The notes: generated by a model from the sequence alone, not told the origin. A DNA stretch of 64,000 nucleotides from Alphaproteobacteria bacterium (GCA_018818925.1 JAHJQZ010000015.1:1-64000); one strand, 5' to 3'; shown: positions 12,939 to 22,532, counted from the first letter of the stretch. Translations and numbers: made by a program.

Positions 12939-13691
12939 CTAGGCCTGCGCGAAGGCGCTCTCGACCGTCAGTCCCTCGGCCTCGAGCGTGTCGCGGATGC
13001 CCTGCACCAGCGCCACCGCCCCTTTGGTGTCGCCGTGGATGCAGATCGAGCGGGCCGAGCTTTCGAAGACACGCCCCTCGCGGCTGAGAATTTCGCCGCG
13101 CTTGGCCAGAAGCAGGCAGCGCGCCAGCACGTCCTTGCGCTTGATCAGCACCGCGCCCGCCTCGGTGCGCGGCACCAGCATGCCCTTGCGGTCATAGGCG
13201 CGATCGGCATAGGCCTCGCTCACCAGCTTCATCTGCAGCGATTCCGCCGCTGGCACCTGCGCGGTACCGTCGATGGCCAGAACGCCGAAATTCGGGTGGT
13301 GATCGCGCACCGCCGCATAAACGGTCCGGGCCAGGTCTTCGTCCTCGGCCGCCATGTTAGCGAGCGCGCCATGCAGTTTGACGAAGCGGACATTGGCCCC
13401 TTCCCGTCCGGCATTGACGATCAGCCGCTCGACCTGATCGACGACCTCGTAGGCGATATCGTCAGGATCCATATCGATGCGCACGCGGCCGAAATTCTCG
13501 CGATCCGGGAAACCGGGATGGGCGCCGATGATCACGCCCTTTTCGCGGGCGACGCGGGCGCAGGCGCGCATGGTGTCGTCGTCCCCGGCATGGCCGCCGC
13601 AGGCGATGGACGCGGTGGTGATGATGCCGAGCAGCGCCTCGTCGGTACTGTAGCCCTCGCCGAGATCGGCATTGAGATCGATCGTGTTCAT
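12939..13691 (-). CDS. pxpA: 5-oxoprolinase subunit A (LamB/YcsF family)
   Basis: One of three subunits of the ATP-dependent bacterial 5-oxoprolinase PxpABC, which opens 5-oxoproline to glutamate. The 250-residue protein starts MNTIDLNADLGEGYSTDE and contains the family motifs SIACGGHAGD and IGAHPGFPDRENFGR. The start at 13691 is chosen because NADLGEG is the conserved beginning; the longer open frame overlaps pxpC. It follows pxpC by 17 bases. Older annotation calls this family lactam utilisation protein. Confidence 0.93.
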   Translation of the reverse strand: MNTIDLNADLGEGYSTDEALLGIITTASIACGGHAGDDDTMRACARVAREKGVIIGAHPGFPDRENFGRVRIDMDPDDIAYEVVDQVERLIVNAGREGANVRFVKLHGALANMAAEDEDLARTVYAAVRDHHPNFGVLAIDGTAQVPAAESLQMKLVSEAYADRAYDRKGMLVPRTEAGAVLIKRKDVLARCLLLAKRGEILSREGRVFESSARSICIHGDTKGAVALVQGIRDTLEAEGLTVESAFAQA

Positions 13692-13708
13692 ATTGCCGCC
13701 TGACCTCC

Positions 13709-14584
13709 CTATGTCGAAGCGTTTTTCAGGGAGACTGGCACAAAACGCAAGGCGGCGCCGGGCCGCATCTGAGCAAAACGGTTGATTTCCGGCGTCAGGA
13801 GCGTTGCGATGCGCGGGTAGCCGCCAGTCGGCTGGTGGTCGCGCATCAGAATGATGGGCGTGCCGTCCCCGAGAATCTGCACGTCTCCGGGCACGACGCT
13901 CTCGGAAACCAGCGACAGATGCTGGGCAGCGGAAAAGACCCCCTCGCGGTCTTCGAGCCGGACCCCCATGCGATCGAGTCGCTGCGAGACATGGAAGGTC
14001 TTGGAAACGAAATCGCGCCGTTCCGCCTCGCCGAAAAGATCGGCGTGAAGTCCCCACAGGAACCGGAACGGCGCATCCGTGGCGCTATCCGGTTGCGGTT
14101 GCGGCGCCGCAACCGTGTCGCCGGCGAGGATGTCCAACTGGTCTCCGGCGCGCAGCGTCCTTCCCTCCAGTCCGCCGAGCCCGGCAATGGTGTTGGTGGA
14201 CCGGCTGCCGAGGACATGCGGCACGTCGATCTCGCCGGAAAAACGCACATAGCCATAAAGCCCGACCCGGCCCGGCGTGATGCCGACGCGGTCGCCCGCG
14301 ACCAGACCGACCCGGGCCGGCCAGCCGAGCCGATCGCCGTTGACCCGCAAGTGAAAGCGTCCGCCGCCGACATGGACGGTCAGAGGTCCTCGCATCAGTT
14401 CGAATTCGAGACCGGCACGGGTGAATTCGATGCCGGAGGCGCCGCCACCGGCGCTTTGCCAGCCAAAGACATCCATCGGCCCCGAGGCGGCAATGCCGGA
14501 TCCGAGGCGGCCGAACCGGCCGGCGTCCTGGATGGTCGTCAGCGGCGCGGCGCGGAGGATGCGGATGCGGGCAAGCGCCGTCAT
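13709..14584 (-). CDS. pxpC: 5-oxoprolinase subunit C (KipA/biotin-dependent carboxyltransferase-like)
   Basis: 291 residues of the family once called allophanate hydrolase subunit 2. Seen features are the N-terminal TTIQDAGRFGRLGSGIAASG block, GASGIEFT near residue 50, and the C-terminal GDVQILGDGTPIILMRDHQPTGGYP segment. The ATG overlaps the pxpB stop (ATGA). PxpB and PxpC form the complex that works with PxpA on 5-oxoproline. Biotin is not needed despite the family name. Identity is strongly supported by the pxpB-pxpC-pxpA order. Confidence 0.92.
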   Translation of the reverse strand: MTALARIRILRAAPLTTIQDAGRFGRLGSGIAASGPMDVFGWQSAGGGASGIEFTRAGLEFELMRGPLTVHVGGGRFHLRVNGDRLGWPARVGLVAGDRVGITPGRVGLYGYVRFSGEIDVPHVLGSRSTNTIAGLGGLEGRTLRAGDQLDILAGDTVAAPQPQPDSATDAPFRFLWGLHADLFGEAERRDFVSKTFHVSQRLDRMGVRLEDREGVFSAAQHLSLVSESVVPGDVQILGDGTPIILMRDHQPTGGYPRIATLLTPEINRFAQMRPGAALRFVPVSLKNAST

Positions 14585-15234
14585 GACACCATGAACCTGA
14601 CGCTGTCGCCGGCGACCAGACTGAGCGGCGGCTCAGCTCCCGCGTGGAAATTAATGAAATCGGTGCGCCCGATGACGTGCCATCCCGTCGGAATCGGCGT
14701 CGCCGTCAGGGCCGTCTGCCCGGCGGCATAGAGCACGGTGCCGGCCGGCACCATCGGCCGCACCGCGCCGCGGCGCGGCAGAGGCGGCAGGTCGCCATGG
14801 AAACCGCAATAGGCGAAGCCCGGCGCGAAACCGATGGCGAGCACCCGGAGATCGGCGCCGGAATGGCGGGCGACGAAGTCGTCGGCGCCAAGGCCGGAGG
14901 CTCCGGCCACCTCTTCGAGGTCCGGGCCGTCTTCGCCGCCATAGCGGACGGCGATGGGCTGCACCGGCTTGCCCGGCAGCGCCGCCCCGGCGCCCGCCAA
15001 TAGCTGCAATTGCATTTCGCCGCGCAGTTCGGCAAAGCCGATCCGCGCGGGATCGTAGCGCACAAGGACCGAAACGAGATTGGGCACCACCTCGACCACA
15101 CCCGAAGGCGGGGTCGCCTGAAGCGTTCTGGCAAAGCTCACCGCCGCGCTGTTGGCCTCGTCGTCGAGCGTTTCGGCAAAGCGCACCAGAAGGCCGCGAT
15201 CGCCCAGAGGCACGATGAGCGGCATGGGCAGCAT
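14581..15234 (-). CDS. pxpB: 5-oxoprolinase subunit B (KipI family)
   Basis: About 217 residues, starting MLPMPLIVPLGDRGLLVRF, with the family signatures VRYGGEDGPDLEEVA and FAPGFAYCGFHGDLPPLPRR, ending in GWHVIGRTDFINFHAG. The start at 15234 is two bases past the gamma-glutamylcyclotransferase stop, which favours a single message. MPLIVPLGD nine bases on is an alternative start. Family members were long annotated as allophanate hydrolase subunit 1; with pxpA and pxpC adjacent, 5-oxoprolinase is the better call. Confidence 0.92.
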   Translation of the reverse strand: MLPMPLIVPLGDRGLLVRFAETLDDEANSAAVSFARTLQATPPSGVVEVVPNLVSVLVRYDPARIGFAELRGEMQLQLLAGAGAALPGKPVQPIAVRYGGEDGPDLEEVAGASGLGADDFVARHSGADLRVLAIGFAPGFAYCGFHGDLPPLPRRGAVRPMVPAGTVLYAAGQTALTATPIPTGWHVIGRTDFINFHAGAEPPLSLVAGDSVRFMVS

Positions 15235-15236
15235 GG

Positions 15237-15785
15237 CTAAAGCCCCTCCTCGGGCATGGACAATCCCGCCGCCTTGAGCGCCCTCAGCGCATGCGCCCGC
15301 CCGTCCCAGGCCGGCGAGGATTCCGCCGGCATCGGACACAGTCCGGTTTCGGCAAGGCGCGAGACCGCTTCGGCCGGCAGCTCGTGCTGGCGCGCCCCGC
15401 CGACACAAAGCGCCCTATACCAGGCGAACGGATGGCGACCGACAACGATATGGCCCGGCTGCGGCAAATACGTGACCGCCACGACCGGCGTGCCATCGGC
15501 CCTGGCGAGCTCCATTTCCGCGCGCCGATAATAAACCGGCGTGCCCTCGAACCCATCGAGCACGCTCCGTTCGCCAAGTGCCAGCGAAAACAGCACGCCC
15601 CAGGCCGTTGCGCCCTCGCAGCGCCGCAGGCCGGCCTTGGACGATCCGTCCGGCGAGCCGAGGCAATACTCGACCCTATACCCCTCGGCCCTTCCAATGC
15701 CAACGACTTCGGCGCTCGGGCAGCGCATGGCAAGCCGCTGGATCAGCATGTTGGAGCCATAGGCGAAATAGACAAAGCGCGTCAT
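15237..15785 (-). CDS. Gamma-glutamylcyclotransferase-like protein
   Basis: 182-residue protein of the GGCT fold, which releases 5-oxoproline from gamma-glutamyl amines. The substrate-binding YGSN motif is in VYFAYGSNM near residue 9, and the probable catalytic Glu is in FEGTPVYYRR near residue 85. Starting at 15785 puts YGSN at the usual distance from the N-terminus; the frame is open 18 codons further upstream. It sits directly before pxpBCA, so product and consumer enzymes are co-located. The physiological donor (gamma-glutamyl peptide or amine) is unknown. Confidence 0.85.
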   Translation of the reverse strand: MTRFVYFAYGSNMLIQRLAMRCPSAEVVGIGRAEGYRVEYCLGSPDGSSKAGLRRCEGATAWGVLFSLALGERSVLDGFEGTPVYYRRAEMELARADGTPVVAVTYLPQPGHIVVGRHPFAWYRALCVGGARQHELPAEAVSRLAETGLCPMPAESSPAWDGRAHALRALKAAGLSMPEEGL

Positions 15786-15960
15786 CGGGCTCTCGGGACG
15801 AAAGGCGATCGGAAGAGAAAGGAATCGCAACCAGATCATCGCGGCCGGGTCGGTCGGCGCGACCTAAGCCGGCTCGGCGCCGCTTGTCAAATCGGGGGCG
15901 CGCGACCGGCTCGGTCCTTTCCGCCTGCCTCCATGCGATTCGATTTGAGCGCGCGCCGCC

Positions 15961-16293
15961 CTAGAGGATTTCGATCGGACTGGTCCACTGGATGAGCACG
16001 ATGCAGCCCGCTTCCGAGGCGACCGAATGCACCGAACCGACCGGATTGACGGCAAGCGTTCCGGCTGCGTAGGTGCCGCGCTCGTCGGATTGCGCCCCCT
16101 CGAGCACCAGAAAGGTCTCGAGGCCGCGATGGAGATGGCGCGGCACGCTGGCCCCCGGCGCATAGCGCAACAGCGCCACTTCCGGCGCGCCCGTCACCAG
16201 ACGACAGATCTCGACTCCGTCGCGGAACGGCTCGAACGCCATGTCGCGCCAACTACCGCCCAAAAGGCCGGCAAAGCTTTGCGGCTCAGCCAT
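15961..16293 (-). CDS. Small cupin-domain protein
   Basis: 110-residue single-domain cupin. Visible motifs are [20 protein letters not shown] (metal-binding His/His/Glu of cupin motif 1) and [11 protein letters not shown] (cupin motif 2 His). The ATG overlaps the end of the upstream cysteine hydrolase by 8 bases, so it belongs to the BMP-transporter operon. Such small cupins act as isomerases, dioxygenases or sensors; no function can be fixed here. ChrR-like anti-sigma cupin domains are also similar in shape. Confidence 0.85.
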   Translation of the reverse strand: MAEPQSFAGLLGGSWRDMAFEPFRDGVEICRLVTGAPEVALLRYAPGASVPRHLHRGLETFLVLEGAQSDERGTYAAGTLAVNPVGSVHSVASEAGCIVLIQWTSPIEIL

Positions 16294-16951
16294 GAAGCGC
16301 CTCGACGATGGCCGCGGTCGGCGTGGCCCAGCCGACGATGGCGCCCTGGGCGGTGATCATGTCGATGGCGGCTTTCTTGAATTCGGGGAAGTAGCTTTCG
16401 GTGGCATCCTCGGCCAGAAGGCATTCGTAGCCCCGGTCATTGGCCTCGCGCATCGTTGTCTGCACGCAGACCTCGGTCGTCACGCCGGCGAAAACGAGCT
16501 GGGCGATGCCACGCCGCGTCAGAATTGCGTCGAGATCAGTGGCAAAAAACGCGCCTTTGCCGGGTTTGTCGATGACAACCTCGCCGTTATTCGGGCCGAG
16601 TTCGGGCACAATGTCGGCGCCCGGCTCACCGGCAATGAGAACGCGTCCCATCGGGCCTGGATCGCCGATGCGGACAGTGGGATTGCCCCGGTTACGCTTG
16701 GCCGGCGGCAGGTCGGAGAGGTCCGGCCTGTGGCATTCGCGGGTGTGGATGACCAGAAGCCCCGCTTCGCGGAACCCGGCGATCAGCGCCGCGACGGTCG
16801 GCACGATGGCCTTTAGCCGCGTCACGTCATTGCCGAGCGATTCCCCGAAGCCGCCGCGCTCGACGAAGTCGCGCTGCATGTCGATGACGATCAGGGCGCA
16901 TCTTTGCGCATCGAGCTCGAACGGAAACGGCCGCGCCGGCACCGACACCAT
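16286..16951 (-). CDS. Cysteine hydrolase of the isochorismatase fold (second amidohydrolase)
   Basis: About 221 residues with an intact Asp-Lys-Cys triad: Asp24 in IDMQRDF, Lys129 in DKPGKGAF and Cys162 in [17 protein letters not shown]. It is clearly related to the biuret-hydrolase-like enzyme three genes upstream and shares the [12 protein letters not shown] segment, but differs around the substrate pocket. The start at 16951 overlaps the ABC ATPase stop (ATGA). It may act on a related ureide, carbamoyl compound or cyclic-imide product. Its position suggests it processes something imported by the transporter. Confidence 0.85.
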   Translation of the reverse strand: MVSVPARPFPFELDAQRCALIVIDMQRDFVERGGFGESLGNDVTRLKAIVPTVAALIAGFREAGLLVIHTRECHRPDLSDLPPAKRNRGNPTVRIGDPGPMGRVLIAGEPGADIVPELGPNNGEVVIDKPGKGAFFATDLDAILTRRGIAQLVFAGVTTEVCVQTTMREANDRGYECLLAEDATESYFPEFKKAAIDMITAQGAIVGWATPTAAIVEALHG

Positions 16952-18525
16952 CACGCGTGCCCCGCCATATGCCGTCCGATCTCGGCGATATCGGCGGAGG
17001 CGATCGGGGTCTCGAAAGCGATGCATCCCTCCGACATCACCAGTATGCGGTCGCTCAGCTCGAGGATTTCATCGAGGTCCTCGCTGATCAGCAATACCGC
17101 GGCGCCGGCATTGCGCGCCGCCATGATGCGGGCGCGGATTTCGGCGACGGCGGAAAAATCGAGGCCGAAGCAGGGATTGGCAGCGACGAGCAGGTCGACA
17201 TCGCCGCTCAGCTCCCGCGCCAGCACGGCACGCTGGACATTGCCACCCGACAGCGAGGCGATGGGCGCGTCGAGCGCGGCCGTCTTGACCTTGAAGGCGG
17301 CGACCAGCTCGGCGCCGCGCCGTCTGGTCTCGGAGCCGTCGAGCCAGAACCGCTCCCTGCCGGAACCCTCGATCGTGTCGAAGGTGCGAAAGGCGATGTT
17401 TTCGGCCACGCTCATCTTCGGGGCACAGGCATTGCGCAGCGGTTCCTCGGGCAGGTAGCGGACATTGTTGTCCCGGCATTGCCTGCGGCTGGCGCGGAAG
17501 GGCCGATCCTTGACGCGAATTTCGCCCGCCGGCGTCGGCCGCTGGCCGGTCAGGATTTCCATCAGTTCCATCTGGCCGTTGCCGCTGACCCCGGCGACGC
17601 CGACGATTTCGCCCGACCTGACGGTCAGGGCATCGATGGCGATGGGCTTGAGGCCGGAACGGTCCATGGCCCGGACCCCGGCGACCGACAGAATATCGGC
17701 GCCCGTTCCCGACACGCGGTCCGCCGACTGGGCCAGCTCCTTTTCGCCAATCATCATCGCCGCCATCTCATTTGTCGTAAGGTCCCCGACCCTGCCGCCG
17801 CCGACATGTTGGCCGCGCCGCAAGACCGACACCTCGTCGGCAAAACGCGTCACCTCGCGGAACTTGTGGGTGATCATCAGGCAGGTAAGCTCGCCGGCCT
17901 GGGTCAGGCCGCGCACCATGCCGAGCAGTTCGTCGGCCTCGGACGGGGTCAGCACCGAGGTCGGCTCGTCGAGAATGAGGAAGCGCCGCCCGAGATAGAG
18001 CTGCTTTAAAAGCTCGAGCTTTTGTTTTTCGCCCGCCGCCAGCCGTGCCACCGGCACGTCGAGCGGCACCGAGAACGGCATCGTCGCCATGAAGGTGAGG
18101 AGCCCGGATTTTTCCCTCGTCCAGTCGATGACCGGAGAAACCCTGGCCCGCGAGATGACGAGGTTCTCGGCGGCGGTCAAAGACGGCACCAGGGTGAAGT
18201 GCTGGTAGACCATGCCGAGCCCGAGTTCATGGGCGGCGCGCGGATCGGCGATTTCGACCTCGCGATCCTCGACCATCATCTGGCCAGAGGTCGGGGTGTA
18301 GAAACCCATCATGCATTTGACCAGCGTCGACTTGCCGGCGCCGTTTTCCCCGAGCAGGGCGTGGAACGTCCCGGCCCTGACCGTGATCGAGACGGTGTCG
18401 AGTGCCGTGAAGGCGCCGAAGCGCATGGTCATGCCGACCGTCGCGACACCTATGGCCTTGTTCGGTAGCGCGCGAAGCGTCGAACGATCGACCGGAATGC
18501 CGCCGAAAACCTCACTGATACTCAT
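16951..18525 (-). CDS. ABC transporter ATP-binding protein, double ABC domain (RbsA/YufO type)
   Basis: 524 residues with two ABC modules. The first has Walker [10 protein letters not shown] and Walker [10 protein letters not shown] with a slightly altered signature (LAAGEKQKL). The second has the degenerate P-loop [11 protein letters not shown], signature LSGGNVQRA and Walker [13 protein letters not shown], where the catalytic Glu is replaced, as usual in this family. Start at 18525 overlaps the biuret-hydrolase-like stop (ATGA). It energises the two permeases and the BMP-type binding protein upstream. Confidence 0.93.
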   Translation of the reverse strand: MSISEVFGGIPVDRSTLRALPNKAIGVATVGMTMRFGAFTALDTVSITVRAGTFHALLGENGAGKSTLVKCMMGFYTPTSGQMMVEDREVEIADPRAAHELGLGMVYQHFTLVPSLTAAENLVISRARVSPVIDWTREKSGLLTFMATMPFSVPLDVPVARLAAGEKQKLELLKQLYLGRRFLILDEPTSVLTPSEADELLGMVRGLTQAGELTCLMITHKFREVTRFADEVSVLRRGQHVGGGRVGDLTTNEMAAMMIGEKELAQSADRVSGTGADILSVAGVRAMDRSGLKPIAIDALTVRSGEIVGVAGVSGNGQMELMEILTGQRPTPAGEIRVKDRPFRASRRQCRDNNVRYLPEEPLRNACAPKMSVAENIAFRTFDTIEGSGRERFWLDGSETRRRGAELVAAFKVKTAALDAPIASLSGGNVQRAVLARELSGDVDLLVAANPCFGLDFSAVAEIRARIMAARNAGAAVLLISEDLDEILELSDRILVMSEGCIAFETPIASADIAEIGRHMAGHA

Positions 18526-19199
18526 GGCAGCGCCGCGATGAAGGTTTTGGAATTCGAGACGGCGCCGAACACGCCGCCCTGCATCTTGACCATCTTGATG
18601 GCCGCGTCGTGATTGCCCCTGTCGGTGGCGCCGCAGCAATCCTCGAGCAACAGACACTCGAAGCCGCGATCATTGGCCTCGCGCATGGTCGTATGAACGC
18701 ACACATCGGTGGTAATGCCGGCAAGGACGATATTGTCGATGCCGCGCGTTCTCAGCATCAGTTCGAGATCGGTGGCGCAGAACGAGCCCTTGCCCGGCTT
18801 GTCGATGATTGGCTCGCCTTCGCGCGGATAAAGCTCTTCGATGATGTCCCAGCCCGGCTCGCCCCGCACGAGAATGCGCCCGCACGGTCCGGCATCGCCG
18901 ATGCCGGCGCCGATCTGCTGGCTCCGCCAGCGCTTGTTGGCCGGCAGGTCGGAAAGGTCCGGTCGGTGGCCTTCGCGGGTGTGGAAGACGTGGTAGCCCC
19001 TGTTTCGCATGGCAGCCAGCACCGCCTTGATCGGTTCGATCGGCGCCCGCGTCAGGCTCAGATCATAGCCCATCTTGTCGACATAGCCGCCCTGCCCGCA
19101 GAAATCGGTCTGCATGTCGATGATGATCAGGGCCGTGTTGTCCGGGCGCCAGTCGCCGTTCCACGGCCATTGATAGGGGTCTGCGCTAAGCGTTGGCAT
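18522..19199 (-). CDS. biuH: Biuret amidohydrolase-like cysteine hydrolase
   Basis: 225 residues very like the characterised Rhizobium leguminosarum biuret hydrolase, which turns biuret into allophanate and ammonia. The N-terminal [10 protein letters not shown] block, the [20 protein letters not shown] stretch and the KMQGGVFG motif all match from memory. The catalytic triad is Asp28, Lys134 and Cys167 ([18 protein letters not shown]). It is placed between permease and ATPase genes of a BMP-type transporter, which points to an imported substrate. Other ureides remain possible. No allophanate hydrolase gene is in the window. Confidence 0.85.
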   Translation of the reverse strand: MPTLSADPYQWPWNGDWRPDNTALIIIDMQTDFCGQGGYVDKMGYDLSLTRAPIEPIKAVLAAMRNRGYHVFHTREGHRPDLSDLPANKRWRSQQIGAGIGDAGPCGRILVRGEPGWDIIEELYPREGEPIIDKPGKGSFCATDLELMLRTRGIDNIVLAGITTDVCVHTTMREANDRGFECLLLEDCCGATDRGNHDAAIKMVKMQGGVFGAVSNSKTFIAALP

Positions 19200-19208
19200 C
19201 GGCGTTTC

Positions 19209-20144
19209 CTATTTCGTGATCGACAGCTCGCCCGGCGCCGAACTCATCGCCCGCCTCGTCGAGGACGTGGCAATGAGCAGGCCGAGGGTGAGGACATAGG
19301 GGGCGGCGTAAAACAGGTAATATCCCTGGGTGACCCCGACCGATTGCAGCGCCGGACCGAGCGCGCCGGCGCCGCCGAACAGCAGCGCCGCCCAGAAGCA
19401 GTTGACCGGGTTCCAGCGTGCAAAGATGACGAGCGCCACCGCCATCAGGCCCTGGCCCGAGGAAATGCCCTCGTTCCACGAACCGGGGTAGTAAAGCGAC
19501 AAATAAGCGCCGGCCACGCCGGCCAGCGCCCCGCCGACGCCGGTCGACAAGAGCCGCACCAGATCAATGTTGATCCCCATGGCCCGCGCCGCGTCGGCGC
19601 TGTCGCCGACGACCCGGACGATGAGGCCGATGCGCGTTGCCCGGAACATAAAGGCCATGGCCACGGCCAGGACAATGCCGAGGATGAACAAGACGTTGAT
19701 CCGCAGCGCCGCCTCGACCTGCGGGATGTCGCTCCAGAAACCAAAGGGAATTGACGGCAGGTCGGGGGCCACCGGCTGCACATAGGGCTTGCCGAAAAAG
19801 AACGCCAGGCCGGTCCCGAGCAGCATCAGGGCGATACCAATGGCGATGTCGTTGACCTTGGGCAGCTTGCACACGAATCCGTGGAACAGGCCGAACAAGA
19901 GGCCGAAAAACGCGGCGGCGAGCACGCCGAGCCAGGCGCTGTCGCTGTGAAAGGCGACGGCATAGCCGCTCATCGCCCCGAAGACCAGCGTGCCTTCGAG
20001 TCCGAGATTGATGCGTCCCGAGCGTTCGGTCAAAGCCTCACCGATCGAGACAAAGATGAACGGCGTCGACACGCGGATGGCACCGCCGAGAATGGCGAGC
20101 GGCACGCCCCACAACCCGATATCGGTCACGATGTGCGCCTCCAC
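19209..20144 (-). CDS. ABC transporter permease 2 (BMP/nucleoside type)
   Basis: 311-residue integral membrane protein of the BPD_transp_2 (LivH/YufQ-like) family with about eight to ten hydrophobic segments. The family motif region SGRINLGLEGTLVFGAM is near residue 43 and RAMGINIDLVRLLSTGVGGALAG near residue 185. Its start overlaps the end of permease 1 by 19 bases. It forms the membrane channel with permease 1; family transporters carry nucleosides, purines and some vitamins. Confidence 0.92.
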   Translation of the reverse strand: MEAHIVTDIGLWGVPLAILGGAIRVSTPFIFVSIGEALTERSGRINLGLEGTLVFGAMSGYAVAFHSDSAWLGVLAAAFFGLLFGLFHGFVCKLPKVNDIAIGIALMLLGTGLAFFFGKPYVQPVAPDLPSIPFGFWSDIPQVEAALRINVLFILGIVLAVAMAFMFRATRIGLIVRVVGDSADAARAMGINIDLVRLLSTGVGGALAGVAGAYLSLYYPGSWNEGISSGQGLMAVALVIFARWNPVNCFWAALLFGGAGALGPALQSVGVTQGYYLFYAAPYVLTLGLLIATSSTRRAMSSAPGELSITK

Positions 20145-21235
20145 AATTCGGGCTGGAACAGCCTCATTCGGCCGGTCAGCGTTTCGCTCAACAGGATGGC
20201 GACGAAGACAAGGCCCTCGAGTACGGCGATGGTCGCGTCCGGCAGCTCCATGCGTCGCTGAATGAGCCCGCTCGAGGCTTCAAGTCCAGCGAACAGCACC
20301 GCCACCGGAATGACGGCAAGGGCGTTGTGGCGGGCGAGAAAGGCGATAAGGATGGCGGTATAACCGTAGCCGGCGGCGAGCGAGGCATTGGCGCTGCCGT
20401 GGATCGCCGCGACCTCGAACATGCCGGCAAGACCGGCGCAGGCGCCGCCGAGCGCGGTGAAACCGACCATCAGCACGCCGGTCGGCAGGCCCTGCACCTC
20501 GGCCGCCCGGACATTGCCGCCAACGATACGGGCGGCAAAACCCCAGGTGGTCCTTTCGATCAGCACCCAGCACAGGACGCAGGCGAGAATGCCCGCCGCA
20601 AGGCCCCAATGCACGTCGATGAAGGGCAGTTCGCCGATGCGGTAGGCATCGGGCAAGGGCGCGGTCGAGGGCTTGTTGAGCGAGGCGGGATCGCGGAACG
20701 GGCCCTCGACCAGATGGTTCATCAGGGCAATGGCGATATAGGCCATCAACAGGCTCGAGATCGTCTCGTTGACGCCGCGGTAGTAGCGCATGGCGCCGAT
20801 GGCGCCGATCCAGGCGCCGCCGGCGATCATGGCGCCAAGGCCCATCATGAGGATGCCGATCGGTCCGGGCAGGCCCGGCAGGCTCATCGCCAGCGCACCG
20901 GCCGCGACGCCACCGAGGACGATGGCCCCCTCTCCGCCGATGACGACCAGGCCGAGCCGGGCCGGCAACGCCACGCACAGCGCCGCCAGAAGCAACGGCG
21001 CCGCGCGCGACAATGTATTGGACCAGGAGAATTCCGTGCCGAAGCCGGCCTGGTAGACATAGCCGAAAAAGGCGACGGGTGATTTGCCGAGCACGGCGAG
21101 GAAGACCGAGAAGGCAAGAAAGCCGATGAGGAGGGCGCCGAGCGGCAGAGCCACGCCTTCCGACCGCCGGGCAACGGTCTCGACCCAGGCTCGCGAGGGT
21201 GCGGCGAGAACAAGGCCTGTCGTCTCGGTGCTCAT
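20126..21235 (-). CDS. ABC transporter permease 1 (BMP/nucleoside type)
   Basis: 369-residue membrane protein with an N-terminal cytoplasmic stretch and about ten predicted membrane segments. The conserved ARLGLVVIGGEGAIVLGGVA segment and the EVQGLPTG coupling region are visible. It pairs with permease 2 downstream. Upstream, 172 bases with a palindromic repeat separate it from the binding-protein gene, so expression relative to the binding protein may be tuned by that repeat. Confidence 0.92.
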   Translation of the reverse strand: MSTETTGLVLAAPSRAWVETVARRSEGVALPLGALLIGFLAFSVFLAVLGKSPVAFFGYVYQAGFGTEFSWSNTLSRAAPLLLAALCVALPARLGLVVIGGEGAIVLGGVAAGALAMSLPGLPGPIGILMMGLGAMIAGGAWIGAIGAMRYYRGVNETISSLLMAYIAIALMNHLVEGPFRDPASLNKPSTAPLPDAYRIGELPFIDVHWGLAAGILACVLCWVLIERTTWGFAARIVGGNVRAAEVQGLPTGVLMVGFTALGGACAGLAGMFEVAAIHGSANASLAAGYGYTAILIAFLARHNALAVIPVAVLFAGLEASSGLIQRRMELPDATIAVLEGLVFVAILLSETLTGRMRLFQPELWRRTS

Positions 21236-21284
21236 TCAGCTTCTCCCGTCAGCGTCGCGCTTTGGCAACAGAATCGCTGCACCG

Positions 21285-21388
21285 GTCATTGCGAGCGCCC
21301 GGTGGGCGCGTGGCAATCCAGAAGGTCACTTGCGCCAGCGCCTGCTGCCTCTGGATTGCTTCGTCGGCAAGCGCCGCCTCGCAATGAC
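21285..21388. repeat. Palindromic interspersed repeat, copy 1
   Basis: About 104 bp with perfect outer arms GTCATTGCGAG / CTCGCAATGAC (21285-21295 and 21378-21388) and inner arms GCAATCCAGA / TCTGGATTGC (21313-21322 and 21350-21359). Elements with these two arm sequences are common intergenic repeats in alphaproteobacterial genomes. It lies between the binding-protein gene and permease 1 and could form a stem in their mRNA. A second copy lies at 22723. Confidence 0.85.
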
Positions 21389-21407
21389 GAGGTGAACGTC
21401 ATGGCCC

Positions 21408-22532
21408 CTACGAGGTCGAGCCGACCACGCCCTCGACCAGATAGTCCATGCTCTCGAGCTTGACGTCGTCCTCGGCATAGGCCTCGCCCCCGGCGGCGAT
21501 GACATTGCCCTTGTTGTCCTTGAGCGGCCCCTTGATGACGGCATAGCCGCCCTTGAGGATTTCGGCCTGGGTCGCCTCGAACTGGTTGCGCGCCGCATCG
21601 GAAACCGCCGGCCCGAGCGGGCTCATCTTGACGAAGCCCTCGGCCAGGCCCCCGCGCACGAAATTCGGAATGGTGCCGCCAGCGATCGTGGTGTTGACCA
21701 TGTCGGTATAGACCTGGGCCCAATTCCACTCGGCGCCGGTCAGATACATGTCGGGGGCAAGCGGGCTCTGGTTGGCGTGATAGCCGCAAAGATACATGCC
21801 GCGCCCGGCGCCGGTCTCCATGACGACCTTGGGGCCGTCGACATGGCAGGTGACGACATCGCAGCCCTGGTCGGCGAGAGCGTTGGTCGCCTCGGCTTCC
21901 TTGACCGCCAGCGACCATTCGCCGGTGAAGATGACCTGGCAGGTGATCTCGGGGTCGACCGAGCGGGCACCGAGCAGGAAGGAATTGATGTTCAAAAGCA
22001 CTTGCGGGATCGGCTTGGCGGCGACGAAGCCGATCTTCTTGGTCTTGGTGGCGTGGCCGGCGGCGATGCCGTTGAGATACTGACCCATGCCGATATAGCC
22101 GAAATAGGAACCGGTATTGGCCGGCATGCCTTCGGACCACAGGCCGCCGCAATGCTCGAAGCGGATTTCCGGATATTTGGGCGCGACGGTCAGGATATGG
22201 GGATCGAAATAGCCGAACGAAGTCGGGAACAGCAGCGTCGCCCCGTCGAAATTGATCATCGATTCCATGGTCTTCTGGACATCGACCGTTTCGGGAACCA
22301 GTTCCTCCTCGATCACGGTGACGCCGGCGATCTGCTTGACCGCCTTGGCGCCCTCGGCATGGGCCTGGTTATAGCCATAGTCGTCCTTGGGGCCGACATA
22401 GATGAAGCCGACCGTCAGCCCGGCGGCCCTGGCAAGGCCGGCCGGCAGGAGCGACGCGGCAACCGCAAGACCGGCCATGCCGGCGGACGTCATGAGGAAC
22501 TGGCGGCGATCGGCCGAAAACAGGTGAGGCAT
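21408..22532 (-). CDS. BMP family ABC transporter substrate-binding protein with Tat signal
   Basis: 374-residue periplasmic binding protein of the BMP/Med family (GLTVGFIYVGPKDDYGYNQAH start of the mature domain). The N-terminus has a twin-arginine signal (DRRQFLMTSAGMAGLAVAAS, cleavage likely near ARAAG), so it is probably exported folded. Characterised relatives bind nucleosides or purines; here two amidohydrolases in the same operon suggest a ureide or other N-rich ligand. First gene of the operon, divergent from a LysR gene. Confidence 0.93.
   Translation of the reverse strand: MPHLFSADRRQFLMTSAGMAGLAVAASLLPAGLARAAGLTVGFIYVGPKDDYGYNQAHAEGAKAVKQIAGVTVIEEELVPETVDVQKTMESMINFDGATLLFPTSFGYFDPHILTVAPKYPEIRFEHCGGLWSEGMPANTGSYFGYIGMGQYLNGIAAGHATKTKKIGFVAAKPIPQVLLNINSFLLGARSVDPEITCQVIFTGEWSLAVKEAEATNALADQGCDVVTCHVDGPKVVMETGAGRGMYLCGYHANQSPLAPDMYLTGAEWNWAQVYTDMVNTTIAGGTIPNFVRGGLAEGFVKMSPLGPAVSDAARNQFEATQAEILKGGYAVIKGPLKDNKGNVIAAGGEAYAEDDVKLESMDYLVEGVVGSTS

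Noticed and set aside
12939-15234. Allophanate hydrolase subunits 1 and 2 completing a biuret pathway
   Set aside because: The family was often so named, but the pxpB-pxpC-pxpA order with gamma-glutamylcyclotransferase fits 5-oxoprolinase better, and no amidase-type allophanate hydrolase signature is present.
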